In this document: positions 1 to 7,832 of the stretch, piece after piece
Numbering within the stretch: position 1 is the first letter of the stretch
Layout: each line of letters starts with the position of its first letter
DNA from: Thermoplasmata archaeon
Lineage (GTDB): Archaea > Thermoplasmatota > E2 > DHVEG-1
Assembly: GCA_014894395.1 (NCBI GenBank)
Contig: JADBLO010000048.1
Coordinates: 1-34,241 of the forward strand
Length of the DNA: 34,241 nt
Direction: 5' to 3'
Notes under the pieces: generated by a model
What the model was told of the DNA's origin: nothing
The model's database searches: none
What the model saw: only the letters and a program-made list of their open reading frames with translations
Program-made: the position numbers and the translations under genes

Positions 1-21
1 ATAAAACACAAACTGCTGAAG

Positions 22-43
22 GCACTTAATATTTATTAAGTGC
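22..43. repeat. 22-base palindrome
   Basis: Two perfect 10-base arms (GCACTTAATA and TATTAAGTGC) are separated by two T residues. The site lies at the window edge in AT-rich DNA, upstream of the HNH gene. It could be the terminator hairpin of a gene outside the window or an operator. No neighbouring gene fixes its role. Confidence 0.6.
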
Positions 44-141
44 GAAACTCGGGTTGATAATCATTAACCTATGATTAGGATTTCTTGTTAACATATGGAG
101 AAAAACGATGATTGATTTCTCTTTATTTCGTATTTCTTTAG

Positions 142-158
142 ATAAAGGTTTATAAATA
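142..158 (+). promoter_or_regulatory. BRE/TATA promoter of the HNH gene
   Basis: A purine-rich BRE-like stretch runs directly into TTTATAAATA at 149-158. This is the classical archaeal arrangement and predicts a transcription start near 180. The leader would be about 35 bases. No clear Shine-Dalgarno sequence is seen before the ATG at 218. Confidence 0.6.
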
Positions 159-217
159 TTCTTTAATGTAACTTAATAAGGAAGAAATTTAATAATGAGT
201 CACTTATTACTTAAGAT

Positions 218-1042
218 ATGCAATGTATTTTTTGTAAAGAAGATTCATCTGGTTCAAAAAGCGTTGAACATTTAATCCCGCAGTCATTAGGAAATAAACA
301 TCATTTTTTACCTCCGGGAATTGTTTGTGATTCGTGTAATAATTATTTTAGTAAATTAGAGAAAGAATTATTAGAAAGTCCATATTTTATTAACTTAAGA
401 TTTCGAAATTTAATTGAAAGTAAAAGAGGTAGGATTCCAATTCAAAAAGCAGTAATTACTAATCCTTCTGAAGAAATTAAAATTAAAATAAATAAGAAGG
501 GTGAGATTATTGCTAGAGTTAAAAATACAGAAATTTTTAATAAAATTAGGAAAAAAAAAGGCGGGCATATTTATTTTCCGTTTTATAATTTACCTGATAA
601 AAACAATGTAATAATTTCCAGATTTATTGGAAAAATCGGTCTGGAAGAATTGGCCAAGACATTAATTAAAAGTAAAAAACTGTTGTTAGAACTTGTTAAA
701 GGTGAAGAATTGAACAGATTAAGAAATTATGTTCGCTATGATGAGACTGGACATGTCTGGCCATATCATCTAAGACGAATATATGATGAAGAAAAAACAT
801 CTATTATCAATAATGCTCCTAATCAACAAACGCTTCACGAATATAGATTATTAATAACTGACGAAAAAGAATTATTTATTGTAGTTGCCATCATGGGAGT
901 TGAATATTGTCTTAATATGGGGCGCCCTGATTTAAGTGGGTATTTAAAATGGTTAAAAGAGCATAATAATGATAGCCCTTTGGATGATAAATATGAAAGA
1001 AATGCTGATCTAATGAAAAATCCTGATATTTTTAAAGATTAA
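218..1042 (+). CDS. HNH endonuclease (HNH_5-like)
   Basis: 274 residues. The N-terminus carries C3-x2-C6, then E17-H18 in an EHLIPQSLG motif, then C37-x2-C40 followed by two Asn. This is the zinc-stapled beta-beta-alpha nuclease of the HNH_5 type. The remaining 220 residues are Lys- and Ile-rich with no domain I recognise and may set target specificity. Known members cut DNA and sit in restriction, phage or mobile loci. It stands alone on the plus strand behind its own TATA box and converges on the cyclase-fold gene. Strong AT bias matches the rest of the island. Nuclease fold is confident; the biological target is not known. Confidence 0.8.
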   Translation: MQCIFCKEDSSGSKSVEHLIPQSLGNKHHFLPPGIVCDSCNNYFSKLEKELLESPYFINLRFRNLIESKRGRIPIQKAVITNPSEEIKIKINKKGEIIARVKNTEIFNKIRKKKGGHIYFPFYNLPDKNNVIISRFIGKIGLEELAKTLIKSKKLLLELVKGEELNRLRNYVRYDETGHVWPYHLRRIYDEEKTSIINNAPNQQTLHEYRLLITDEKELFIVVAIMGVEYCLNMGRPDLSGYLKWLKEHNNDSPLDDKYERNADLMKNPDIFKD

Positions 1043-1094
1043 AATTATCTTTTTGTTTAAAATACAAGTGGACAATTGCTGTTATATAAGGCTT

Positions 1095-1940
1095 TTATGA
1101 TTTTTTATTCATTTTCTTATTACTTATAACTTCATTAAAAAATGATTGAGCTACTTTATATCGATCTTCGGCCCCAGACGGAATAGTTAATTGTGTTAAA
1201 GATGATAAAAACGTATTAGTAGCTTTTTTTATATTCTCATCTGAGTAATCACCGCGGCAAAAAGAATTTGGCCAATTAACTACATAACATTCCTTAGTTG
1301 TATTGTTTTTAAAAGGTATTTCAGTTTTTATAATAGAATCAAAATATTTTCTTTTTGTAGCCAGGTATTCAATAATTAAAGATGCGTGAGGAGTTAAAAT
1401 TATTCCATTACAATCAAACGCTTCATACCAATTCGCAACATCATTCATTGTAGGCCCTAAAATTGATTTTGATTCTCTATCAAATAAATATTCACCGACA
1501 GATATTGCACCACGAAAAACTATTTTTTCGATTAATCCATCCCGTAATAAATCTCCCATTACCCAAGATAATCTTTCGAGCCACATACCATAAAAAAGCG
1601 AATCGGCTTCAAGGTTACCTGATGGAAATTTTATTTTGTCACTTTTACTTGAAAATTCAAGCATTTCAATTGCTACAATTAAAGTGTCAGCAAATGATAG
1701 GAAATGAATTTTTTTCTTGGAATTATTTTTCGATTCTTTTGCATGAGAACTAGCAACTTCCCATCGCTGAAAACTTCTTTGAATGAGTTCCTGTCTTTTT
1801 TCTAAAAAATTAATACATTCATCTAACGAATAGTTTCTGGTCCCTAAAGCATCAACCATGGCTATTACGCCATAACATTTTTTTATTTTAGCACTACCTA
1901 CATCTTCATAATAAATTTTCTTTTTTAAACGTGTAGGCAC
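1095..1940 (-). CDS. Nucleotidyl-cyclase-fold protein
   Basis: 281 residues. The order of motifs follows class III adenylate/guanylate cyclase catalytic domains. A first possible metal Asp lies in MVDALG (D30), a second in SFADT (D85). RGAISVGE (R143-E150) sits where the RIGIHTG strand belongs. Then comes a G-P-x-M-N-D-x-A-x-W-Y-E stretch (162-173) resembling the G-x-x-V-N-x-A-x-R segment, followed by GIILTP. Many prokaryotic proteins of this length share the pattern and are uncharacterised; the antiviral Pycsar cyclases also have this fold. The start is GTG, supported by AGGAG eight bases upstream. It is the last gene of a minus-strand run, 44 bases after the ASCH-like gene, so nuclease, RNA-binding and possible signal-making genes are together. 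Fold assignment is inference from motif order; catalysis is unproven. Confidence 0.5.
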   Translation of the reverse strand: MPTRLKKKIYYEDVGSAKIKKCYGVIAMVDALGTRNYSLDECINFLEKRQELIQRSFQRWEVASSHAKESKNNSKKKIHFLSFADTLIVAIEMLEFSSKSDKIKFPSGNLEADSLFYGMWLERLSWVMGDLLRDGLIEKIVFRGAISVGEYLFDRESKSILGPTMNDVANWYEAFDCNGIILTPHASLIIEYLATKRKYFDSIIKTEIPFKNNTTKECYVVNWPNSFCRGDYSDENIKKATNTFLSSLTQLTIPSGAEDRYKVAQSFFNEVISNKKMNKKS

Positions 1941-1984
1941 TGATACAACTCCTATCTATTAGTTATTTATTTAACACGTTATTT

Positions 1985-2419
1985 TTAATCAAACTCTAAA
2001 CATTTACATATACCATCTTCATTTTCTAATGCCCTAAAAAATGTTGAATTCTCAAGATAAATAAAATTTTGAGGAGGTTTAAAATCAGAAATAATTTTAA
2101 AAGGATTTATAGGACAATCAAATTCAAAAAATTCATCAATTTCCATTGCATGAATGACCTTTTTGTCATTACAGTATGCAAAATAATTCTCTTTTTCTAT
2201 TCCCCCATTATTTTTACATTTTTTCCATATATTTTCTGGTGAGCCAGATAATATTTTTTTAATTGTGAAACAACCAACAATATTTTTTGAAGGATTACTT
2301 TCATAAACTAATACCATCTCCACTAGTTCTCTGGGTTTTTGTTTTCGAAATTCATATTTTTTTTCTCCTGAAAAAATTTTTTCTGTATATTCAGGCTTAA
2401 TAGACAACAATATTTTCAT
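1985..2419 (-). CDS. ASCH/PUA-like domain protein
   Basis: 144 residues. The opening MKILLSIKPEYTEKIFSGEKKYEFRK and the following VVGCFTIKKIL block are typical of archaeal ASCH-superfamily proteins (a PUA-like beta-barrel). ASCH and EVE domains bind RNA or modified nucleic acid, and some family members hydrolyse modified nucleosides. The gene overlaps the 3' end of the upstream PIN-GNAT gene by 23 bases, so the two are almost certainly co-transcribed and translationally coupled. The substrate cannot be read from the sequence. Confidence 0.7.
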   Translation of the reverse strand: MKILLSIKPEYTEKIFSGEKKYEFRKQKPRELVEMVLVYESNPSKNIVGCFTIKKILSGSPENIWKKCKNNGGIEKENYFAYCNDKKVIHAMEIDEFFEFDCPINPFKIISDFKPPQNFIYLENSTFFRALENEDGICKCLEFD

Positions 2420-3911
2420 TACTGTTCGTTCCTGTAATTATTTTTTGGAATGATTCATCCGAAATTTTTTCAAATCCACGAGGTGCGGATTCTATACCTT
2501 TAATAATTCCTAATTCAATCAAACTTTGTAAATTAATTCTTTTGGGGAATGAATAAGTATAAAGAAAATTAACAATAAAAGGTTTGTTATAATCAGGAGC
2601 TGTTTTCCATTGTTGCTTCAGCTCTTCATCAGAAAAAACACTTCTCTTTTTACATAATTCAATAAAATGATTTTCATCTTTTATTTCGGTTATTATATTT
2701 TCGACAATACCAATGGTTGTAATAACAGATTTATGATAACCCCCGGTTCTATAAAATATTATGACATCTCCTGGTTTTAAATCACGATTTAAGGATCTTG
2801 ACACATATATTTTTAATAGCGCATTTCTGTATGGTTCATTTTCAATAAAATTAGACGGTGATTCAGTTTGAAGGATTGAATCGGGTAATAAACTAGTATG
2901 ATATTCAGGACGTATCGGAACAAGAAATTTTCGAGTGTTTCTTGAGATATATGGAAATGTAATTTTTGGCGCGGTCATAGATACCTTTCTTGAAAAATCT
3001 CGTACATATACATCTTCTATCCCTGAGCTGGACTCCTTTTTACCATGATATTTAAATCCAAAATCAGTTAACAAATTTATTAATCGTATATGCTCTAGAC
3101 GTTTACGAAATATCGTAACATAGATTTCATCAACAGAAAGATTTAATGCATTATCAAAAATTATTTTTAAAAATCTTTCGCCTAATTTGAACCCATTTAA
3201 TTCTACTTTAAATGAACCTATTTTCAAACGTTTTTTTCTAGAAAATGTCGGTGTAATATCTGGATAAGGTTCGGATTCATCCTCCACTTTTAAATAGAGA
3301 AAAGCTAAAATTTTATCATCTTGTGAACATAAATAAGCCGTTTCGTTGGCTTTTCCATTGAACCAATCTGTAAAAGGTGTATAATCTTCCTTAAAACTAT
3401 TAAAAAATTCATCGTCCAAGTTAATTTGCCCAAAATATTCCTTTGTTATAGGTGAAGTTTTATAGTCTAATAATTCTGGGTTTTCCTTTATAACTTTTTC
3501 AAGAAATTGATCTATTGTAAAAATCTTATCTTCAATTCCCAATTCAATAGCTTTAGTATGAATACCTTTATCTTCAGTTATTAGTAAATCAACTCGATTT
3601 GAAAATACTTCATTTATAAGGATAGTATCGTTTAGATCGTTTTCATTTTTATCATATTTCTTTGCAATGACTTGTAGTTCCGGTTTGAGCGGAGCTGTCG
3701 TTGGAAGACGAAAATAATTTTGTATTTTTATTAAGAATGCTTCCCGAGCTTTAAGATCATGATTCTTTGATATTTCATCGATAATTACTTTATGAATACA
3801 TTTAGTAATTTTTAATTTATCTAACCAAAAAAACAATTTTCCAATATCTTTATTGATCGGATCTTTAGTTTCACGATGTATTACAATATTTGTATCTAAT
3901 AGGATTTTCAT
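2397..3911 (-). CDS. PIN-GNAT-PUA-like fusion protein
   Basis: 504 residues in three parts. Residues 1-135 form a PIN nuclease with the acidic set D6, E46, D95 and D114, as in VapC-type RNases. Residues 185-310 resemble a GNAT acetyltransferase, with a motif-A-like GFKLGERFLK loop near 240 and a C-terminal LLTDFGF segment. Residues 355-495 look like an EVE/ASCH (PUA-like) barrel, with LKPGDVIIFYRTGGY. Nuclease, acyl-transfer and nucleic-acid reader in one chain suggest a toxin or defence effector. It leads the operon with the ASCH-like and cyclase-fold genes. No Shine-Dalgarno is seen; a TATA-like box about 30 bases upstream fits a leaderless start. PIN is certain, GNAT likely, the C-terminal assignment tentative. 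Confidence 0.75.
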   Translation of the reverse strand: MKILLDTNIVIHRETKDPINKDIGKLFFWLDKLKITKCIHKVIIDEISKNHDLKAREAFLIKIQNYFRLPTTAPLKPELQVIAKKYDKNENDLNDTILINEVFSNRVDLLITEDKGIHTKAIELGIEDKIFTIDQFLEKVIKENPELLDYKTSPITKEYFGQINLDDEFFNSFKEDYTPFTDWFNGKANETAYLCSQDDKILAFLYLKVEDESEPYPDITPTFSRKKRLKIGSFKVELNGFKLGERFLKIIFDNALNLSVDEIYVTIFRKRLEHIRLINLLTDFGFKYHGKKESSSGIEDVYVRDFSRKVSMTAPKITFPYISRNTRKFLVPIRPEYHTSLLPDSILQTESPSNFIENEPYRNALLKIYVSRSLNRDLKPGDVIIFYRTGGYHKSVITTIGIVENIITEIKDENHFIELCKKRSVFSDEELKQQWKTAPDYNKPFIVNFLYTYSFPKRINLQSLIELGIIKGIESAPRGFEKISDESFQKIITGTNSNENIVVY

Positions 3912-3935
3912 TTGATTTGTTATCTAACTTATACT

Positions 3936-3946
3936 ATTAATATATG
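3936..3946 (-). promoter_or_regulatory. TATA box of the PIN-GNAT operon
   Basis: An ATATATTAAT-like stretch on the minus strand is centred about 30 bases before the ATG at 3911. The spacing implies a leaderless or nearly leaderless transcript, consistent with the lack of a Shine-Dalgarno sequence. Confidence 0.45.
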
Positions 3947-4007
3947 TTTAAAATCTTAATTTTTTCTATTATAATATTTATAATTTCCAACCACAGATAT
4001 ATATTTT

Positions 4008-4052
4008 CTCCTGTTGCAACAGAAGAAATACTTTCACTGACCCCAACAGGAG
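4008..4052. repeat. Inverted repeat upstream of integrase
   Basis: CTCCTGTTG (4008-4016) and CAACAGGAG (4044-4052) are perfect 9-base arms around a 27-base loop. A smaller AAGGA/TCCTT hairpin follows near 4058-4073. The same arm sequence recurs at 31345-31407. It may be a terminator, a recombination site or a structured leader. Confidence 0.55.
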
Positions 4053-4093
4053 TATATAAGGAAGGAAATCCTTACTTTTCTCCATATAAAAGT

Positions 4094-4133
4094 GGTCAAA
4101 TTGACCCCCAGATGCTATGAACATCCAGGGGTC
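4094..4133. repeat. Two overlapping hairpins in the integrase leader
   Basis: GGTCAA-A-TTGACC (4094-4106) is a perfect 6-base dyad. Starting inside it, 4103-4114 pairs with 4122-4133 with ten of twelve bases matched. The two structures share 4103-4106 and are mutually exclusive, so they could form alternative folds. They end 24 bases before the integrase ATG. Confidence 0.6.
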
Positions 4134-4157
4134 TGAGACCATAATACGGGAGGTATT

Positions 4158-5159
4158 ATGATCCCAAATGAAACACATGGAGAAATAAGTAGAAATAATT
4201 TTGTACAATTGAAGCTGGGAGAACTATCAAGTCAACCTGAATGCACTTTTATTGAGGACATTGAAAAACCTCCGATTAAGCGGAATATAAGTTATAATCT
4301 AGATAAAGAAACAACTAATGTCTTGGAAAAATATCGTCACCATCTCGATTTGAATTATCGGAAGAAAACAACGATACTAAACTACTATTATTATGTCAGA
4401 CTTTTTCTCAGATGGATAAACAAACCACTAAAAGATATTACACATGAGGATATGTTGAACTGGAAAGGATACCTCATTCACACCTTCAAGAAAAACGGTA
4501 ACGCACGTCGAGTCATGTCTGTGAATCATTTCACCAAATGGCTGGAAAGAAGTGACCTTAAAATACCTGTGCCCAGTCAGGAACACAGTAACAAGATTGT
4601 GCTCAGTGAACAAGAACTTAATCAGTATATCAAAATAAGTAAAGAAAATCCACTATGGCACATGATTGCACTTTTCCAGATAGACGGACTCCTGCGACCA
4701 AGCGAGTTCAGCATCCTCAAAATCAGTACCATGGACCTTGACAACCAGACATTTTATCTTGACGATACCAAGACAGGAAACAACTATATCATTCTCAGTC
4801 CACGGCTTGTAGAAGCGATTAAGGAATATCTACTATGTCGAGAACCATTACAAGAATATGAAGACTATCTTGTAATCATTCCACATGGAACATACAAAGG
4901 AAAAGCACCACAGCCATTTGGAGGATTCATCAAAAAACAAACAAAACTTATTGCACAAAAAGCAGGGATAACAAAATACGTAGCACCCTACATCATCAAA
5001 CCATCATCAATAACATGCGACTTTAACAAACAAGTCAACCCAAAAATCATCCAAAGAAAAGCACGACATCGTAAGATTGAGACAACACTTCAGTATAATC
5101 ATGTTTCAGATGAGATGGTAAGAGAATATTTTACTAACATTTCTAATAATATAAAATGA
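4158..5159 (+). CDS. Tyrosine recombinase, variant active site
   Basis: 333 residues. An N-terminal SAM-like/core-binding domain spans about 50-135, and the catalytic domain about 145-325. Visible catalytic positions are R180 (GLLRPSE), K205 (TKTGN), H304 (RHRKIETT) and the Tyr nucleophile Y313 (LQYNHV). The usual HxLR of box II reads K281-P-S-S284, so the second Arg and its His are missing. Related archaeal integrase-like proteins also vary here, so the enzyme may still work, perhaps with another residue supplying charge. The start is backed by GGGAGG just upstream of the ATG. It sits downstream of a dense set of inverted repeats and between the two defence blocks, which points to a role in island mobility or inversion. 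Confidence 0.8.
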   Translation: MIPNETHGEISRNNFVQLKLGELSSQPECTFIEDIEKPPIKRNISYNLDKETTNVLEKYRHHLDLNYRKKTTILNYYYYVRLFLRWINKPLKDITHEDMLNWKGYLIHTFKKNGNARRVMSVNHFTKWLERSDLKIPVPSQEHSNKIVLSEQELNQYIKISKENPLWHMIALFQIDGLLRPSEFSILKISTMDLDNQTFYLDDTKTGNNYIILSPRLVEAIKEYLLCREPLQEYEDYLVIIPHGTYKGKAPQPFGGFIKKQTKLIAQKAGITKYVAPYIIKPSSITCDFNKQVNPKIIQRKARHRKIETTLQYNHVSDEMVREYFTNISNNIK

Positions 5160-5250
5160 TTCGAAAAGCAGTAAATAAAAAAAGATATTAAGAGAATTTT
5201 TGCGATAATTTTAATCTAAAGTTATGTTTTTTTGGTTATATAAAATAGTG

Positions 5251-5874
5251 TCATTTACTGTATTTTTTCTTTTTCCAATAATCAAATTTCATTAGATCTT
5301 GATTTAAGAAGATTTTTTCTGGTTCTATGCCACTTTTTATTATTTTTTCTGCACAATTAAAACAGATTCTTATCTCTTCTAATCTATTATAATAAGTTTC
5401 ATCAAAATCAAATTCTTTTTTACATTTATCACAAGGCTGATGATGCACAGTGGTGAAAATCTTTTTTGTTTTTTCTAAAAAATTACCATCAAAACCCCAT
5501 TTGATAGCTAATTCATCTGCTTCGTCTTCTAGTTGAATTGGTAACTTAGTATAATTAATTTTATTGTGATCTAAGATGTGGTGAGCTATTTCATGTGCAA
5601 TTACAGCTTGAATTTCTTCAGGTTTATTATCTTTAAGTGCAAAACAATTAATTTCAATAGAATAATGCTCATTTTCTCCTGCAGGATGTATCAAATACCT
5701 TCCATAGGAACCCATTAATACAAAATCAATTTCTACACATCTTTCATAGACATCATTTGGTAATTTAGATAAAGTGTTTATTATTTCCTTGTATATTTTA
5801 TCATCAAGAGTATTTCGTGGTTCCTGTATTTTTAATCTCATGTCTTGTTCGACTTCTGTTGGTTTCTTAGGCAT
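5251..5874 (-). CDS. HEXXH metalloprotease with zinc ribbon
   Basis: 207 residues. The zincin motif is H94-E95-x2-H98 (AHEIAHHILDH), followed by EDEADELA at 116-123, which resembles the third-ligand Glu of M48-like or ImmA/IrrE-like peptidases. A four-Cys zinc ribbon (C148, C151, C171, C174) forms the C-terminus. No membrane segment is present, so it acts in the cytoplasm. It begins only 7 bases after the stop of the DUF262-HNH gene, so the two are an operon. IrrE/ImmA-type proteases cut repressors in mobile elements; a similar control or activation role for the nuclease partner is inference. Family assignment between M48 and M78 is open. Confidence 0.7.
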   Translation of the reverse strand: MPKKPTEVEQDMRLKIQEPRNTLDDKIYKEIINTLSKLPNDVYERCVEIDFVLMGSYGRYLIHPAGENEHYSIEINCFALKDNKPEEIQAVIAHEIAHHILDHNKINYTKLPIQLEDEADELAIKWGFDGNFLEKTKKIFTTVHHQPCDKCKKEFDFDETYYNRLEEIRICFNCAEKIIKSGIEPEKIFLNQDLMKFDYWKKKKYSK

Positions 5875-5881
5875 AATAACA

Positions 5882-7420
5882 TCAAATAATATTTTGAATA
5901 TTTTTTATAATTTTTTTGTGTCTTCTATAGACAAATTCTTCAATTTCCCTACAACTTTCAAGAAGCTTTTTCTTATCTTTCAACATATTTTGGTAATCAG
6001 TCTCTGACAAAAATTTTTCCCGGTCAATCCATTGACTAATCCTGGAATCAAGAATCTCATCTCCTAAGAATTTTTTATTTTTTGATGAATTATCATCACC
6101 CATAATAAATGCTTTATTACCAAAGTCATCGTAAATATCTTCCTCAATTTCACCAAGAATAGGTTCTTTTGTAAGTTTTGAACGAGGATAAATATGATCT
6201 ACATGGATTCGTTCACTATTATTACGACTTATAGACCAACTAATTAAATTGCTATTATAATCTTTCATTTTATTAAGGATGCCCATCGCATACATCAAAC
6301 TAATAATTCCTTCAGGTTTATACTCGTTTTCGAATTTTAACCTAGTCATCTTTTCAGAATTATAAAACCTTTTTTTCTTATTCAAATCTTTCAGATCCTG
6401 AGTATAATTAGAAGTTATTGAATATCTACCTAACAAAATTGTTCGGTATAACCATTTACGAAGATAATTTCGTTTTTGAGATGAAATTTTATGACCTAAA
6501 TCATTTACTTCAAGGTAACCTGTCAATGAAATAATAATATTATCGGCAGTTAAAAATTGGTCAGAATCATAACCTGCATTCCTCCTTAAGAACGATAAGG
6601 CATCCTTTACCCTTGAAAAAGTATTTTCCCAATCTTTTTCTATATTCCTATTACATGAAGTTAAATAGTCTATAATCAGTTTGTCCGGCCGTCTTGTAGA
6701 TGGTGACCAATCAGTCTCTTTAATCTTATTGACAACTATGAAACAATTCATTAAAACTCTGTCGGATAAATCAAAACCTCGCTCTATACATCTCCTTTGA
6801 AAATTAATTATTTCAGTTGCTATTTTTGGATATTTATCCTTTATATACGCAAATGCGATAACAACATTATCGATTTTTTTTCCAGACGTATTGACTCTAT
6901 TAAAAATTTTTATAGCTTCTTCGTTATTATTAGGATAAACAATTTTTACTGGTATTTTATAAGTTAAAAAATTACTATCAACTTTCTCATTGAGAATATC
7001 AGTCATATCAACTAAATCTAAACTATCCTGTTGTTCTGTATTTGAAGTAAATATTTTTTCTTTTTTATTATAATAAAAAAAATATTGCTCTCTATTACCA
7101 TCCTCACTTTTAAGTACTAAAAATCCCCGATCTTTTAATACCTTTAAAGTGGTCAATCTTTGCTGTCCGTCCAGAATTAAACCTTTCGAATGGCGATTTT
7201 CTCGAGATTGATCCCAGAGGGAACCAAGATGTCTTCCGTGTGTTTTTGTTTCCCATACAATTATCAATCCTGTTGGCCAATTCTTGTTTAAGCTATCAAG
7301 GAAATTAATAACGTCCTTTTTATTCCATACGTAATCTCTTTGAAAATGTGGAAGGGCAAGATCATAATTACATAAAGGTAATATTTCTTTAATTGTTAAT
7401 TCAGGTTTTCTGATTAGCAC
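5882..7420 (-). CDS. DUF262-HNH nuclease (GmrSD/SspE-like)
   Basis: 512 residues. The N-terminal DUF262 domain shows PHFQRDYVW (24-32), the nucleotide-sensing DGQQRLTTL motif (84-92) and FNRVNTSGKKI (173-183). The C-terminal part has an HNH nuclease of DUF1524 type: IHVDHIYPRSKL (405-416) with FGNKAF and following Asn residues near 433-450. Single-chain proteins of this design include GmrSD, which cuts DNA with modified cytosine, and SspE, which acts with phosphorothioate systems. The start is GTG with AAGGTG just upstream. An inverted repeat straddles its likely TATA box. The paired zinc-ribbon protease gene follows directly. Restriction of modified phage DNA is a reasonable guess. Confidence 0.85.
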   Translation of the reverse strand: MLIRKPELTIKEILPLCNYDLALPHFQRDYVWNKKDVINFLDSLNKNWPTGLIIVWETKTHGRHLGSLWDQSRENRHSKGLILDGQQRLTTLKVLKDRGFLVLKSEDGNREQYFFYYNKKEKIFTSNTEQQDSLDLVDMTDILNEKVDSNFLTYKIPVKIVYPNNNEEAIKIFNRVNTSGKKIDNVVIAFAYIKDKYPKIATEIINFQRRCIERGFDLSDRVLMNCFIVVNKIKETDWSPSTRRPDKLIIDYLTSCNRNIEKDWENTFSRVKDALSFLRRNAGYDSDQFLTADNIIISLTGYLEVNDLGHKISSQKRNYLRKWLYRTILLGRYSITSNYTQDLKDLNKKKRFYNSEKMTRLKFENEYKPEGIISLMYAMGILNKMKDYNSNLISWSISRNNSERIHVDHIYPRSKLTKEPILGEIEEDIYDDFGNKAFIMGDDNSSKNKKFLGDEILDSRISQWIDREKFLSETDYQNMLKDKKKLLESCREIEEFVYRRHKKIIKNIQNII

Positions 7421-7449
7421 ATTATCACCTTAAGTTCCAATAAAGAATT

Positions 7450-7485
7450 AAGAATGTAATATTTGTATTTTCGTAATACATTCTT
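7450..7485 (-). promoter_or_regulatory. Dyad flanking the DUF262 gene TATA box
   Basis: Perfect 9-base arms AAGAATGTA (7450-7458) and TACATTCTT (7477-7485) enclose an 18-base AT-rich spacer. A TATA-like segment falls at about 7457-7468, roughly 42 bases before the GTG start at 7420. A repressor bound here would block promoter recognition. Confidence 0.45.
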
Positions 7486-7771
7486 TTATTAATTAAAAAA
7501 TTATTATTACTATATGACCCAACATAACATGATTTTTCCAAAAGAAGAAAATTCCTATATCAATAATGCTATCTGGAATAATTCTGTTAGTGATCCCTAA
7601 GGTATTAAAGAAATATATTTATAATCCTCTCATCATTTTGTCTGATTATTCTTTGTTTTTTCTCCTGTAAACCCTAAAAAACCGCTCTCATCATGATTCT
7701 TTGATGGGCAAAAAAACCTCCAATCACAATGAAATCTCCATAGGAGAACCGCCTCCTGATTCATGATTAGT

Positions 7772-7823
7772 TTACCCCTACATTTTACTAAAAATAGAAA
7801 AGTTTATTAATTTGTAGGGGTAA
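7772..7823 (+). promoter_or_regulatory. 11-base dyad flanking the Fic promoter
   Basis: TTACCCCTACA (7772-7782) and TGTAGGGGTAA (7813-7823) are perfect inverted arms. Between them lies the likely TATA box TTTATTAA (7803-7810), whose spacing puts transcription start almost at the ATG. The layout suits an autoregulatory or repressor operator. Confidence 0.55.
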
Positions 7824-7832
7824 TACCTATGT

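Larger units (their letters stand above)
7421..7832. other. Divergent promoter region, DUF262 and Fic genes
   Basis: 412 AT-rich bases without a credible gene. It contains the two promoter dyads listed separately. A run around 7655-7775 has short repeats of TCATGATT and weakly self-complementary ends (TTCTCCT near 7656, AGGAGAA near 7742). Nothing else stands out. Confidence 0.5.

Noticed and set aside
3978-4208. Minus-strand frame over the integrase leader
   Set aside because: It covers the hairpins and the integrase start and has no family resemblance.
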